DNA of 64,000 nucleotides from Pseudarthrobacter sp. (lineage in GTDB: Bacteria > Actinomycetota > Actinomycetes > Actinomycetales > Micrococcaceae). The first letter of the stretch is position 1. Each line of letters opens with the position of its first letter. A model generated the notes under the pieces. The model worked only from the letters and a program-made list of their open reading frames with translations, searched no databases and was not told where the DNA came from. Below are positions 27,158-34,995 of this stretch, piece by piece. The position numbers were made by a program, and so were the translations under genes. The stretch spans positions 1 to 64,000 of the forward strand of contig JAPSJV010000001.1 in NCBI GenBank assembly GCA_031178005.1. Reading direction: 5' to 3'.

Positions 27158-27787
27158 CAGCGCTGTCGCGAGGATGTTGTGCACCCACGCCCGCCACTGG
27201 TCTTCGGTCCAACCTAGCCCGTCGACCATCTGCCGATGGGAGTCGGGGCCGGTTAGCGTCCACAGGCTGGCCGCGGCCTGCTCCTCGGTCATCTGCAATG
27301 GGCCGGTGGAAGCCAGCCAGCCCACCGCCGCGGTCAAGTTCTTCAATCGCGTCCCGTGTGCCCGGCGGTAGAGCCCGGCGATCTCGGGGTCGGTGATGAC
27401 AGCTGACCGGAAGACATCGTCGAGGGATCTGGCGCGGATCGTCGAGGCCGTGATGTCAGTGACCAGCATCTCAAGCTGGCGGTGCTGATTTTTCTCAGCG
27501 CGGATCGCCTGCGGGCCTGCTTGATCGAGCAGGCTGCGCGACTCGGCGTCCTGGATGACGACGAAGTTCAGCACTTCCATCAGCAGGCGGCGCTTGGAGC
27601 CGAATACCTTGTAGACCAGGTCGTTGCTGACGCCGGACGCACGGGCGATTGCGGCCAGTGAGGTGGCGTGGAATCCGTCTGCGACGAACAGTCGGAAGGC
27701 GGTGCGCAGCATGGCCTCACGGTTCTCCCTGGCGCGCTCGGCCCGCTGGGATGACGCGTACTTGCGGGTCTTGTCTTCGTCACTCAC
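27137..27787 (-). CDS. TetR/AcrR-family regulator
   Basis: A 216-residue repressor-type protein. The HTH is ENREAMLRTAFRLFVADGFHATSLAAIARASGVSNDLVYKVFGSKRRLLMEVL (about 20-72), followed by a ligand-binding helical domain. The start is GTG at 27787. A perfect 19-base palindrome lies 8-26 bases upstream, between it and the SnoaL-like gene it probably controls. Confidence 0.92.
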   Translation of the reverse strand: MSDEDKTRKYASSQRAERARENREAMLRTAFRLFVADGFHATSLAAIARASGVSNDLVYKVFGSKRRLLMEVLNFVVIQDAESRSLLDQAGPQAIRAEKNQHRQLEMLVTDITASTIRARSLDDVFRSAVITDPEIAGLYRRAHGTRLKNLTAAVGWLASTGPLQMTEEQAAASLWTLTGPDSHRQMVDGLGWTEDQWRAWVHNILATALLTTRPA

Positions 27788-27794
27788 GAAGTTT

Positions 27795-27813
27795 ATTCTA
27801 GTGACACTAGAAT
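27795..27813. promoter_or_regulatory. TetR operator
   Basis: ATTCTAGTG-A-CACTAGAAT is a perfect palindrome with 9-bp arms in the 57-base spacer between tetR and the SnoaL-like gene. Its position blocks both divergent starts, so autoregulation and control of the ester-cyclase-like gene are likely. Confidence 0.85.
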
Positions 27814-27844
27814 GAAATTAGCCCACGACACGCAGGAGCCCGAA

Positions 27845-28282
27845 ATGTCAGATCCGCTCGCACTCGCAACCCGCTTCATCGATGAGGTTTTCAACAGGCG
27901 CAACTACGCTGTGGCGGAGGAACTGGTGGCGCCGGACATGCTGGAGCACCAATTCGAGTCCCCTGACCGGCCTGCTCGCCGGGTCGGCCCGGCCGGGGTC
28001 GTGGCGATCGCCAAGAGCCTGCATGCCGGGTCCTCCGACTTCCACCTCGCGATCGAGGATTCCGCGGTGAGCGGCGATACCGTATGGCTGCGCAACTGCG
28101 GAACAGCCACTGACGACGGCGGTCAGCAGGGCCGCCCCGCCACAGGGCGCCGTCTCGTCGTTCCGGTGATCGATATCATGCGGTTCGAGAACGGCAAGAT
28201 GGTGGAACACTGGGGCGTGCCGGACAGGCTTAACCAGCTGCAGCAGCTCGGTCACCTGCCGGCGCCGGGAGGCCGGAAGTAG
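27845..28282 (+). CDS. SnoaL-like ester cyclase/polyketide cyclase-fold protein
   Basis: A 145-residue NTF2-like fold protein (ATRFIDEVFNRRNYAVAEELVAPDMLEHQ, later GRRLVVPVIDIMRFENGKMVEHWGVPDRLNQLQQLG), typical of the SnoaL/ester cyclase group. These act on or bind small hydrophobic metabolites; substrate unknown. The ATG at 27845 follows GGAG; the in-frame ATG at 27812 lies inside the TetR palindrome and is unlikely. Divergent from tetR. Confidence 0.87.
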   Translation: MSDPLALATRFIDEVFNRRNYAVAEELVAPDMLEHQFESPDRPARRVGPAGVVAIAKSLHAGSSDFHLAIEDSAVSGDTVWLRNCGTATDDGGQQGRPATGRRLVVPVIDIMRFENGKMVEHWGVPDRLNQLQQLGHLPAPGGRK

Positions 28283-28461
28283 CCCGGGCCCGGGAGGCAG
28301 GTGGCGCGGGCTGAAATTTCGGCAACGGCTGAGGTGGCGCTGGCGCCTGACAGCGTTTGCTTCAGCCGCCGGATCATACCCACTTCGGGTTGGAGCACGG
28401 GGAGGCCATTAGCGTGGCTAGCCTCTGGCCGGGTCACAATGCGAGACGTCCAGCTGGAATC

Positions 28462-28510
28462 TTGACTAACCAAGTCCGCCGTTCTAAATTCAAGATATCC
28501 AACTTTAGAA
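28462..28510 (+). promoter_or_regulatory. folE promoter with overlapping inverted repeat
   Basis: TTGACT (28462-28467) and TAAATT (28485-28490) are separated by exactly 17 bases. An inverted repeat TTCTAAA-N15-TTTAGAA (28482-28510) covers the -10 box and start region, suggesting a repressor site. The upstream stretch 28283-28460 holds no gene that I can support. Confidence 0.6.
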
Positions 28511-28519
28511 GGGCGTCCG

Positions 28520-29152
28520 ATGCTATCTCCCCAATACCAGGGCCAGACCGGCGAGCTCACGGTCCCCGGCGACGAGCTTGACGGGCTCGATCTTGAATCG
28601 AAGCTGTCAACCGGAATTGACATCCCGGCTGCCCGGGCCGCCGTCGCCGATCTTTTGCTGGCACTGGGCAGGGACATCTCGGACCCGCACCTGGCCGATA
28701 CGCCGCGCCGCGTGGCCAAGGCCTTTGAGGAACTTCTCACGGCCAGGCCGGCCGACTGGACCACCTTTCCCAACGATGAGGGCTACAGCGACCTGGTCCT
28801 GGTCAAGAGCATTCCCTTCCACTCACTATGCCAGCACCACCTGCTTCCGTTCCGCGGTACCGCGCACATCGGATACCTCCCGGGGGACCGGCTGATCGGG
28901 CTGTCCAAACTGGCCCGTGGGCTGGAGCTGTTCGCCCGCGACCTCCAGGTCCAGGAACGGCTCACGGTGCAGGTGGCGGACTGGCTTATGGAAACGCTGG
29001 ATGCCCGTGGCGCCGGTGTGGTGCTGGAAGCTGAACACCTTTGCATGTCCCTCCGCGGCGTTGAAGTCAGCGGGACCATGACCACGACGGCGGCCTTCCG
29101 CGGGGAACTCAGGACCCCCAGTCCGTTGCAGGAGCGCTTTTTTTCGAAGTAA
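28520..29152 (+). CDS. folE: GTP cyclohydrolase I
   Basis: Converts GTP to dihydroneopterin triphosphate, the first step of pterin and folate synthesis. The 210-residue protein has the zinc and active-site residues SLCQHHLLPFRGTAHIGYLP and EHLCMSLRGVEVSGTM, and DTPRRVAKAFEELL near residue 60. GAAGGG lies before the ATG. It heads a four-gene cassette with FAD reductase, folP2-like and Rv2671-like genes. Without the folB/folK neighbours of a normal folate operon it is probably a second copy in this genome (inference). Confidence 0.94.
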   Translation: MLSPQYQGQTGELTVPGDELDGLDLESKLSTGIDIPAARAAVADLLLALGRDISDPHLADTPRRVAKAFEELLTARPADWTTFPNDEGYSDLVLVKSIPFHSLCQHHLLPFRGTAHIGYLPGDRLIGLSKLARGLELFARDLQVQERLTVQVADWLMETLDARGAGVVLEAEHLCMSLRGVEVSGTMTTTAAFRGELRTPSPLQERFFSK

Positions 29153-29206
29153 CAAGCGGTTTTCCAGCGCTCCCGCCAGGCCGGAGAACAGAAAGAGCAG
29201 GCCATC

Positions 29207-30457
29207 ATGGACAACATTGTGATCATCGGAGCCGGACTCGCCGGAGCTACCGCAGCGCACACGCTGAGGAAAGAAGGGTTCGACGGCGGCATCACACTGG
29301 TGGGTGCCGAGGAACACCACCCGTACATCCGTCCGCCGCTGTCCAAGGGGTTTCTGGCTGGGAACGAGGACGAAGGATCCCTGCTGCCCTATCCGGTGGA
29401 TAGCTATGCAGAGAAGCGCATAGATTTTCTGCCGCGGGAAACGGCAGAACAGTTGGACCGCGAAGCAGGAGAGGTGCGTTTGGCTTCCGGCAAGACGATG
29501 AAATATGGACAGCTCCTGCTGGCCACCGGAGCAACACCTCGTAGCCTGCCCATCTCCGGCGCGGACCTGCCCGGAGTGCATTGCCTGCGGACCCTGGAGG
29601 ACAGCAAGGAGCTGCGGGAAGCCCTCGTTAACAACGCCTACGAGCAGCACGACCGTCGCGTGGTCCTGGTGGGTTCGGGCTGGATTGGCCTGGAAGTCGC
29701 CGCCACGGCCCGTACCCTAGGCGCCGAAGTAGCCGTCCTTGGCAAGGACAAGATCCCGCTGGAGGGGGTCCTTGGCGCCGAGCTGGGAACTGTCTTCCTG
29801 GACCGGCACCGGAAGGCAGGAGTCACCTTCCACCCCGAGACCAGCGCCGCGGGCATCACCGCGGCGAACGGCCGGGCTTCCGGAGTCGTTACCGATTCCG
29901 GGCTGGAGCTCCCGGCGGACCTGGTGGTCATCGCCGTCGGCGTCACCCCCAACACCGAGCTCGCTGAAGCTGCCGGCCTCACAATCCAGAACGGCATCCT
30001 GACGGATCAGTCCATGCGGACCAGCGACCCGCGGATCTTCGCTGCCGGAGACGTTGCCAACCCCTTCCACCCCGTACTCGGCGAGCATCAACGAAGCGAG
30101 CACTGGGCCAACGCCATCAACACCGGGAAGGTCGCGGCCAAGGCTATGCTCGGCAAGCCTGCAGTGCTCAACCACATCCCCTACTTCTACACTGACCAGT
30201 TCGATCTGGGCATGGAGTACTCCGGCTACGGACCACTGGCGCGCGACGCCAAAGTGGTGGCGCGCGGGGACACCTCGTCCGGGGAATTCATTGCCTTCTG
30301 GGTCATTCCGGTTTCCTCGGACAAGGGCCGGGTGGTGGCCGGCATGAACGTGAATATTTGGGATGTCCAGGGTCCAATCAAGGCGTTGATCCGCCAGGAA
30401 AACGAGGTCAACCTGCAGCAGCTGGCGGATTTGTCCGTTCCATTGGACTCGCTGTGA
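29207..30457 (+). CDS. FAD-dependent ferredoxin-reductase-like oxidoreductase
   Basis: A 416-residue flavoprotein of the ferredoxin/rubredoxin reductase type (TodA/BphA4-like). FAD-binding NIVIIGAGLAGATAAHTLR at the N-terminus, PYIRPPLSKGFL, LLLATGATPRSLP, NAD-binding VVLVGSGWIGLEVAATART, and second FAD site RIFAAGDVANPF, then a C-terminal reductase domain with YFYTDQFDLGMEYSGYG. It passes electrons from NAD(P)H to an iron-sulfur partner. No ferredoxin gene is adjacent. Its stop overlaps the folP-like GTG start, so it is part of the pterin cassette. Confidence 0.9.
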   Translation: MDNIVIIGAGLAGATAAHTLRKEGFDGGITLVGAEEHHPYIRPPLSKGFLAGNEDEGSLLPYPVDSYAEKRIDFLPRETAEQLDREAGEVRLASGKTMKYGQLLLATGATPRSLPISGADLPGVHCLRTLEDSKELREALVNNAYEQHDRRVVLVGSGWIGLEVAATARTLGAEVAVLGKDKIPLEGVLGAELGTVFLDRHRKAGVTFHPETSAAGITAANGRASGVVTDSGLELPADLVVIAVGVTPNTELAEAAGLTIQNGILTDQSMRTSDPRIFAAGDVANPFHPVLGEHQRSEHWANAINTGKVAAKAMLGKPAVLNHIPYFYTDQFDLGMEYSGYGPLARDAKVVARGDTSSGEFIAFWVIPVSSDKGRVVAGMNVNIWDVQGPIKALIRQENEVNLQQLADLSVPLDSL

Positions 30458-31440
30458 ACCGGGACGGGAAGGCCCGCACCGCTGCATTCGAACCGGTGTT
30501 CCGCCATCCCGTGCAGCGTTTCGGTGCCAAGGTGGTTGATTTCCGGACGCAGTCACTGCTGATGGCGATCATCAACAGGACACCGGATTCCTTTTACGAC
30601 GCCGGCCGGACCTTTGGGCTCGACGCCGCCGTGGAGGCATCCCTGGCAGCGGTGGCTGACGGCGCGGACTGGGTGGACATTGGCGGGCAGCCCTTCGCGC
30701 CCGGCACCTGCCTTACCACTGAGGAGGAAGCGGACCGCGTTATCCCGGTGATCGAAGCGGTGCGGGCGCGGGGCGACGTGATCATCTCCGCCGATACCTT
30801 CAACCCTGAAGTGGCGGAGCTGAGCATCAAGGCCGGGGCCACAGTCATCAACGACACCACGGGACTGCGGAATCCTGATATGGCGGCGGTGGTGGCCGGA
30901 TCCGGCGCGCATCTGGTGATCACCCACAGCCTCGCTGCGCCCAGGACCGTGTGGCCGCGCCCGCAGTACCAGGACGTGGTGGGGGAGGTCCGGGATTTCC
31001 TGTCCCGGAGAATCGACCTCGCCCTTGATCTGGGTGTGACCGAGGAGCAGATCATCATCGATCCTGGGCATGACCTGAACAAGAACACCCTTCACTCGCT
31101 GCACCTCACCCGCAGTCTTTCTTCAATCGCCGCCCTGGGCTTCCCCGTCCTGGCCGCCGTTTCCAATAAAGACTTCATTGGCGAATCGCTCGACAAGCCA
31201 AAACAGGAGCGGGTGGAAGGCTCATTGGCTGCCGCCCTGATCTGCTTCCTGAATGGAGCCCGGATCCTTCGGATGCACAACGTTCCGGCCGCCGCTGCCG
31301 CGCTGCGGATGACTGAAGCCGTGCTGGGCTGGCGGGAACCGGTGTATCTCCGGCACAACATGGGTGAACGGAACCTCCCTGCGGCACCACGGCCACATGC
31401 GGCGGAAGGACTGCCGGAACCTGCCGGTGTGGCGCCATGA
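30454..31440 (+). CDS. Dihydropteroate synthase-like protein, FolP2 type
   Basis: A 328-residue TIM-barrel protein of the DHPS family, but of the mycobacterial FolP2 subtype: MAIINRTPDSFYDAG instead of N-V-T-P-D-S-F, IDPGHDLNKNTLHSLHL in place of the usual D-P-G-I-G-F-x-K, and VLAAVSNKDFIGE. Mycobacterial FolP2 has been reported not to substitute for DHPS, so real dihydropteroate synthesis is doubtful. The GTG start overlaps the FAD reductase stop (GTGA), and the stop overlaps the next ATG (ATGA). Probably condenses a pterin with an unknown nucleophile, or is inactive (inference). Confidence 0.88.
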   Translation: MNRDGKARTAAFEPVFRHPVQRFGAKVVDFRTQSLLMAIINRTPDSFYDAGRTFGLDAAVEASLAAVADGADWVDIGGQPFAPGTCLTTEEEADRVIPVIEAVRARGDVIISADTFNPEVAELSIKAGATVINDTTGLRNPDMAAVVAGSGAHLVITHSLAAPRTVWPRPQYQDVVGEVRDFLSRRIDLALDLGVTEEQIIIDPGHDLNKNTLHSLHLTRSLSSIAALGFPVLAAVSNKDFIGESLDKPKQERVEGSLAAALICFLNGARILRMHNVPAAAAALRMTEAVLGWREPVYLRHNMGERNLPAAPRPHAAEGLPEPAGVAP

Positions 31441-32252
31441 TCCGTTGCCTGCTGCCGGGCGGGACAAAGCCCCTGACCGACCCAGAGCTGGAGGACCTCT
31501 ACTTCCCCCGGAAGACGGCGGGGCCCTGGGTGAGCTTCAACTTCGTCTCCAGCCTGGACGGCGCGGCGACGGTGAATGGCCGCTCCGGTGGGTTGGGCAG
31601 CGAGGCAGACCGCAGGATCATGAAACTCCTGAGACGGGCCGCCGACGTCATCCTGGTGGGTGCAGGAACGGTTCGGGCCGAAGGCTACTCCGGGGAGCTG
31701 ATTGATGAGGCAGACAGGAAGTGGCGGCTGGATCAGGGCCTGACCGAACGGCCGGCCCTGGCCATCGTTTCCGGAAGCCTGGATGTGGACCCCTCTCTGC
31801 CATTCTTCACAGGTGCCATGGTGCGCCCCCTCGTCATCACCACCGGCCTGGCGGACCCCGGCAGGCGGGACAGGATGCAGGACGTCGCTGATGTGATTAC
31901 CTGTGGGCAGGCCGGCCTGGACGTGGATTTCCTGGTCCGTGAATTAAGGGAGCGTGGATATCCGGGGATCCACTCCGAGGGTGGCCCGCATCTTTTCGGG
32001 ACCTTCCAGGGAGCCGGACGCGTCGACGAACTCCATCTTTCACTCAGCCCGTTACTTGTGGGCGGGCAGGCCACCCGGATTGCCGCCGCTCCCGCAGCAA
32101 ACCCCACGCCCCTGGGAATGCACCTGGAACAGGTCCTGCAAGCCGGGGACATGCTGTTCCTGCGATACCGGGCACAGCAAACGGGGGCACAACGCGGTGA
32201 TACCCCCACGGACAGTGCCGGGATACCGCCGTCATCGGAAGAAGGTGCGTGA
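31437..32252 (+). CDS. Pyrimidine/dihydrofolate reductase family protein (RibD C-terminal type, Rv2671-like)
   Basis: A 271-residue RibD-C/DHFR-fold protein: VSFNFVSSLDGAATVNGRSGGLGSEADRR, VILVGAGTVRAEGYSGEL, IHSEGGPHLFG and LSLSPLLVGG. It lacks the RibD deaminase half. The closest relation I recognise is M. tuberculosis Rv2671, known to have dihydrofolate reductase activity. As last gene of the folE cassette it could reduce the pterin product. The 30-residue C-terminal tail is disordered. The start overlaps the folP-like gene by ATGA. Confidence 0.88.
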   Translation: MIRCLLPGGTKPLTDPELEDLYFPRKTAGPWVSFNFVSSLDGAATVNGRSGGLGSEADRRIMKLLRRAADVILVGAGTVRAEGYSGELIDEADRKWRLDQGLTERPALAIVSGSLDVDPSLPFFTGAMVRPLVITTGLADPGRRDRMQDVADVITCGQAGLDVDFLVRELRERGYPGIHSEGGPHLFGTFQGAGRVDELHLSLSPLLVGGQATRIAAAPAANPTPLGMHLEQVLQAGDMLFLRYRAQQTGAQRGDTPTDSAGIPPSSEEGA

Positions 32253-32566
32253 TGCCGCTGTCGGATGAAGAACGCAGGGTACTGGCAGAACTCGAAGAGG
32301 ACCTGGTGGCGGACGATCCCCGCCTGGCCCGGGAACTCTCTTCGATGCCCGGTGCACGATTCAGTGCGGCCAGGTATTTTGCCGCACTGGCCTGCCTGAT
32401 CGGGGTTGCACTGCTCCTGGCAGGAGTGGGGTCCCAGGTCATCGTTGTAGGAGTCTTCGGGTTCCTGCTGATGGGCGCGGGAACCTACTTCCTTGTGGGC
32501 GGGCAACCCGGCAAGTTCCGCCCGGGCACCCGGAGGAGGCGGCAGCCGGGGAAGGACCAAGCCTAA
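32252..32566 (+). CDS. DUF3040 membrane protein
   Basis: A 104-residue actinobacterial protein with the DUF3040 start PLSDEERRVLAELEEDLVADDPRLA, two transmembrane helices (about 45-83) and a basic tail RRRRQPGK. Its ATG overlaps the reductase stop (TGATG), so it shares the transcript of the pterin cassette. Function unknown. Confidence 0.88.
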   Translation: MPLSDEERRVLAELEEDLVADDPRLARELSSMPGARFSAARYFAALACLIGVALLLAGVGSQVIVVGVFGFLLMGAGTYFLVGGQPGKFRPGTRRRRQPGKDQA

Positions 32567-32579
32567 ACCTGAGGGCCCT

Positions 32580-33167
32580 TCAGCTGTTCTGTTCCACCGC
32601 ACGGCTGAGCGTCGCGAGGACGTAAGGATCGACGTCGTCAGCGGTTTTCAGCCTGATCCTGCGGTCAAAAAGGTCGTCGGCCCGGACCTTGATCGCTTCC
32701 AGCCGGTCATCGGCAGGGGCAGCCAGCCGCAGGGTCAGGTCCACGGTGGTGTTGTTGCTGCGGGTCAGCTGGGCGAACTTGCGCCGCCGGGTGTGCAGCG
32801 AGACGTAGCCCTTGCGAAGCTGGATTTCCACCCCGTCCGTGGCCGCCGCCCAGGCCAGCACGGCATCGGCGATGGGCCACAGCTGCGGGTGGTTGGCATA
32901 CTGCCCGTCCAGCAGCTCATCGGCATCACGCAGCATGAACTCCGGGTAGCCGAACATTTCCCAGGACACCGCATACTGCGCGTAGCCGGTGATGCCGTGG
33001 TGGTCCCGCATCCAGTCGCGGAGCTCGGCGTCGTTCTTCAGGCCCGCTTCGCGGCCGCGGTCCGCCCACCAATGGACGTCGTGTCCGGTCTTGCGGAGCA
33101 GGAGCGCCTGGTTGCCGTCCACCATGGTCTGCCACGTCTTCGCGGCATTCTTCACATCACCAGCCAT
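32580..33167 (-). CDS. DUF4287/DUF5655 domain protein
   Basis: A 195-residue cytoplasmic protein. The N-terminal DUF4287 part reads TWQTMVDGNQALLLRKTGHDVHWWADRG and the DUF5655 part covers about 90-190 (RKGYVSLHTRRRKFAQLTRSNNTTVDLTLRL). DUF5655 relatives include YdhG/YjhX-like proteins; function unknown. Convergent with the DUF3040 gene. Confidence 0.85.
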   Translation of the reverse strand: MAGDVKNAAKTWQTMVDGNQALLLRKTGHDVHWWADRGREAGLKNDAELRDWMRDHHGITGYAQYAVSWEMFGYPEFMLRDADELLDGQYANHPQLWPIADAVLAWAAATDGVEIQLRKGYVSLHTRRRKFAQLTRSNNTTVDLTLRLAAPADDRLEAIKVRADDLFDRRIRLKTADDVDPYVLATLSRAVEQNS

Positions 33168-33183
33168 GCCCCCGATCGTAGCG

Positions 33184-33693
33184 CTAGTATCCGGCTGCCG
33201 GGGCCTTCTTGATCATTTCACCGTCCGGGCTGGCCAGGTGCCAGACGTCGTTTACGCCCTGCCCCTTGATGTCTCCGGGTTCAGTGTCCTGCGCGAAGTA
33301 GTACAGCGGGAGCCCGTTGAGCGTGACCTGCTTCTGGCCGCCGGCTGCAGTGATGGTGCCAACAGTGCCGGTCACGCCGTCAACAGCGGGTGAATCCGAG
33401 GTGGTGGTCACGGCGGGCCAGGCTGCCACGCAGGGACCTTCGCAGGCGCTTTTGCCCGAGTCCTTTACGTCCGTGGTGAAGAAATAGACGCTCATGCCTT
33501 TGCCGTCCACCACGATCTCCCCGGCGCTGGAGGTTGCGGTGGTGAGTTCCGCGGCTGCCGACGTCCCCGGTGTGGAAGCGTCCGACGTCGGCGCGAGGCC
33601 GGCTGTGGTGGGGGATGTGCCGGGACTGCCGCCGCAGGCCGCCAGGAACAGGGCAAAGACCAACGTGACGAGGACGCCGAGGTGCTTTTTCAT
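33184..33693 (-). CDS. COG4315-type secreted-repeat lipoprotein, probable ECF sigma target
   Basis: A 169-residue lipoprotein (MKKHLGVLVTLVFALFLAAC, lipid Cys20), a Thr/Ser-rich linker, then two COG4315 repeats (GEIVVDGKGMSVYFFTTDV, CEGPCVAAWPAVTTTSD; QVTLNGLPLYYFAQDTEPGDIKGQGVNDVWHLASPDG). The family is common in actinobacteria and of unknown function, often thought to bind metal or heme-like ligands at the cell surface. It is divergent from an ECF sigma operon, and its promoter is an exact copy of the sigma operon promoter. Confidence 0.9.
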   Translation of the reverse strand: MKKHLGVLVTLVFALFLAACGGSPGTSPTTAGLAPTSDASTPGTSAAAELTTATSSAGEIVVDGKGMSVYFFTTDVKDSGKSACEGPCVAAWPAVTTTSDSPAVDGVTGTVGTITAAGGQKQVTLNGLPLYYFAQDTEPGDIKGQGVNDVWHLASPDGEMIKKAPAAGY

Positions 33694-33741
33694 GGTTCGC
33701 TCCTTTGCCGGGCCGGCCTGAATGGCCGGACGCTCACCCCC

Positions 33742-33770
33742 TACGACGCCGGCGGGTGAAGAATGGTTCA
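33742..33770 (-). promoter_or_regulatory. ECF-type promoter of the lipoprotein gene
   Basis: Read on the minus strand: TGAACC (33770-33765), 16 bases, CGTCGTA (33748-33742), about 50 bases before the ATG. It is the mirror copy of the promoter at 33774-33802. Confidence 0.75.
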
Positions 33771-33773
33771 GGG

Positions 33774-33802
33774 TGAACCTTTTCGGGCCGGCCGGCGTCG
33801 TA
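33774..33802 (+). promoter_or_regulatory. ECF-type autoregulated promoter of the sigma/anti-sigma operon
   Basis: TGAACC (33774-33779), 16 bases, CGTCGTA (33796-33802), 37 bases before the sigma factor ATG. The spacer and boxes are identical in spacing to the divergent promoter; together they form a 16-bp perfect inverted repeat (33738-33753 with 33791-33806) and a nested 6-bp one. Confidence 0.78.
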
Positions 33803-33838
33803 GGGGTTGGTTAACGGACACAAACGAAGGAGGCGCCG

Positions 33839-34336
33839 ATGCCGCTGGATGAGGAGGTGGTGGCCGCCATTTACCGCGACCACGGCACCGCGCTGCGCAG
33901 CTTTGTGCTCAGTTGCACCTCGGACCGGAGCATGGCGGACGACGTTGTCCAGGAGACCATCCTGCGCGTATGGCAGCGCGCTCCGGAGTTCACTGGCAGC
34001 CTCCGCAGTTATCTTTTCCGGACGGCGCGCAACGTCATCATCGACAACTACCGCAGATCCCGCCGCCGTCCCATGGAGACGGGCCAAGAGGCGGCAGAGC
34101 TGGCGGAAAGCAGTGAGCGCGTTGACGAGCTGCTCAACCGGGTCCTGATGGAGGAAGCCCTGCTGCGGCTCAGCAAGGAACACCGCGATGTCGTGGTGGC
34201 CCTGCACTACCAGCGTTTCACAGTGAACGAGGCGGCGCTGCGGCTCAACATCCCCAGCGGCACCGTGAAGTCCAGGGCCTTCTACGCTGTCCGGGCCCTG
34301 CGCACGATCCTGGACGAAATGGGGGTGGAGCGATGA
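33839..34336 (+). CDS. ECF RNA polymerase sigma factor, SigK-like
   Basis: A 165-residue ECF sigma factor with region 2 (about 8-75: IYRDHGTALRSFVLSCTSDRSMADDVVQETILRVWQR, SYLFRTARNVIIDNYR) and region 4 (about 110-160: LSKEHRDVVVALHYQRFTVNEAALRLNIPSGTVKSR). AAGGAGG lies before the ATG. The stop overlaps the anti-sigma gene by ATGA. It most resembles the SigK/ECF19 group. The identical promoter on both sides of the spacer indicates that it drives its own operon and the divergent lipoprotein gene. Confidence 0.92.
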   Translation: MPLDEEVVAAIYRDHGTALRSFVLSCTSDRSMADDVVQETILRVWQRAPEFTGSLRSYLFRTARNVIIDNYRRSRRRPMETGQEAAELAESSERVDELLNRVLMEEALLRLSKEHRDVVVALHYQRFTVNEAALRLNIPSGTVKSRAFYAVRALRTILDEMGVER

Positions 34337-34995
34337 GTAGCCATGAACTGCTGGGCGCCTATCTGCTGGGCGGGCTGGAGCCCGGCGAAGCACGCGAATT
34401 CGAAGAGCATCTGGACGGCTGCGCGGCCTGCCGCCGCGAACTTGGGGAGCTGGAGAGCCTTCCCGTGCTGCTGGACGCGGTCCCGGTACCGGACGCACTG
34501 GCCCTCGCTGCGGGGCGCCCGGCGGACGTACCCGCTCAACCCGCTGCGGAGCTGCCGGTGCTGCGCGAACTAAATGCCCGACGCCGGAAGATCCGGCGGC
34601 GCCGTACCGCACTGGCGGCGGGGGTGGCAGCAGCCTGCCTCGCCGCCGGGATCCTCACCGGACCGGCGGTGGAAGGCCTGCTCAATCCGCCGCCAAGGCC
34701 GGACGCGAGTTACTCGCTGCAGGCAGGGAACGGGATGCAGCTGACTGTTGGTTTGGTGAAAAAGGCGTGGGGCACGGAGCTGGAACTCGAGGGCCGGAGC
34801 ATGCCGTCCCAGGGCACCTTGTACCTGTGGGTCAAGGACCGTGATGGCGGCGAAGAGCTGGCCTGCGGCTGGACCGCGACACCCAGCGGGCGGGTGAAAG
34901 TCACTGGCGCCACTCCGGTGCAGCTCGCCGGGATTACGGGAGTCGAACTGCGGGACGAAGCCAGCAACACGGTGGCCGCCGTCTCGGTGCCCTAG
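34333..34995 (+). CDS. Zinc-finger anti-sigma factor (RskA-like)
   Basis: A 220-residue membrane protein. The cytoplasmic anti-sigma domain has HLDGCAACRREL (HxxxCxxC, about 26-37), then one transmembrane helix (about 93-112, TALAAGVAAACLAAGIL) and an extracytoplasmic RskA C-terminal domain (GLVKKAWGTELELEGRSMPSQG, LYLWVKDRDG). It binds the ECF sigma factor and releases it after an envelope signal, usually by regulated proteolysis. Translationally coupled to the sigma gene. Confidence 0.92.
   Translation: MSSHELLGAYLLGGLEPGEAREFEEHLDGCAACRRELGELESLPVLLDAVPVPDALALAAGRPADVPAQPAAELPVLRELNARRRKIRRRRTALAAGVAAACLAAGILTGPAVEGLLNPPPRPDASYSLQAGNGMQLTVGLVKKAWGTELELEGRSMPSQGTLYLWVKDRDGGEELACGWTATPSGRVKVTGATPVQLAGITGVELRDEASNTVAAVSVP

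Noticed and set aside
27812..27844. Earlier ATG for the SnoaL-like gene
   Set aside because: It lies within the TetR palindrome; the ATG at 27845 has a GGAG ribosome site.
28283..28461. Possible short gene before folE
   Set aside because: Only short frames in conflicting directions without ribosome sites or family resemblance.
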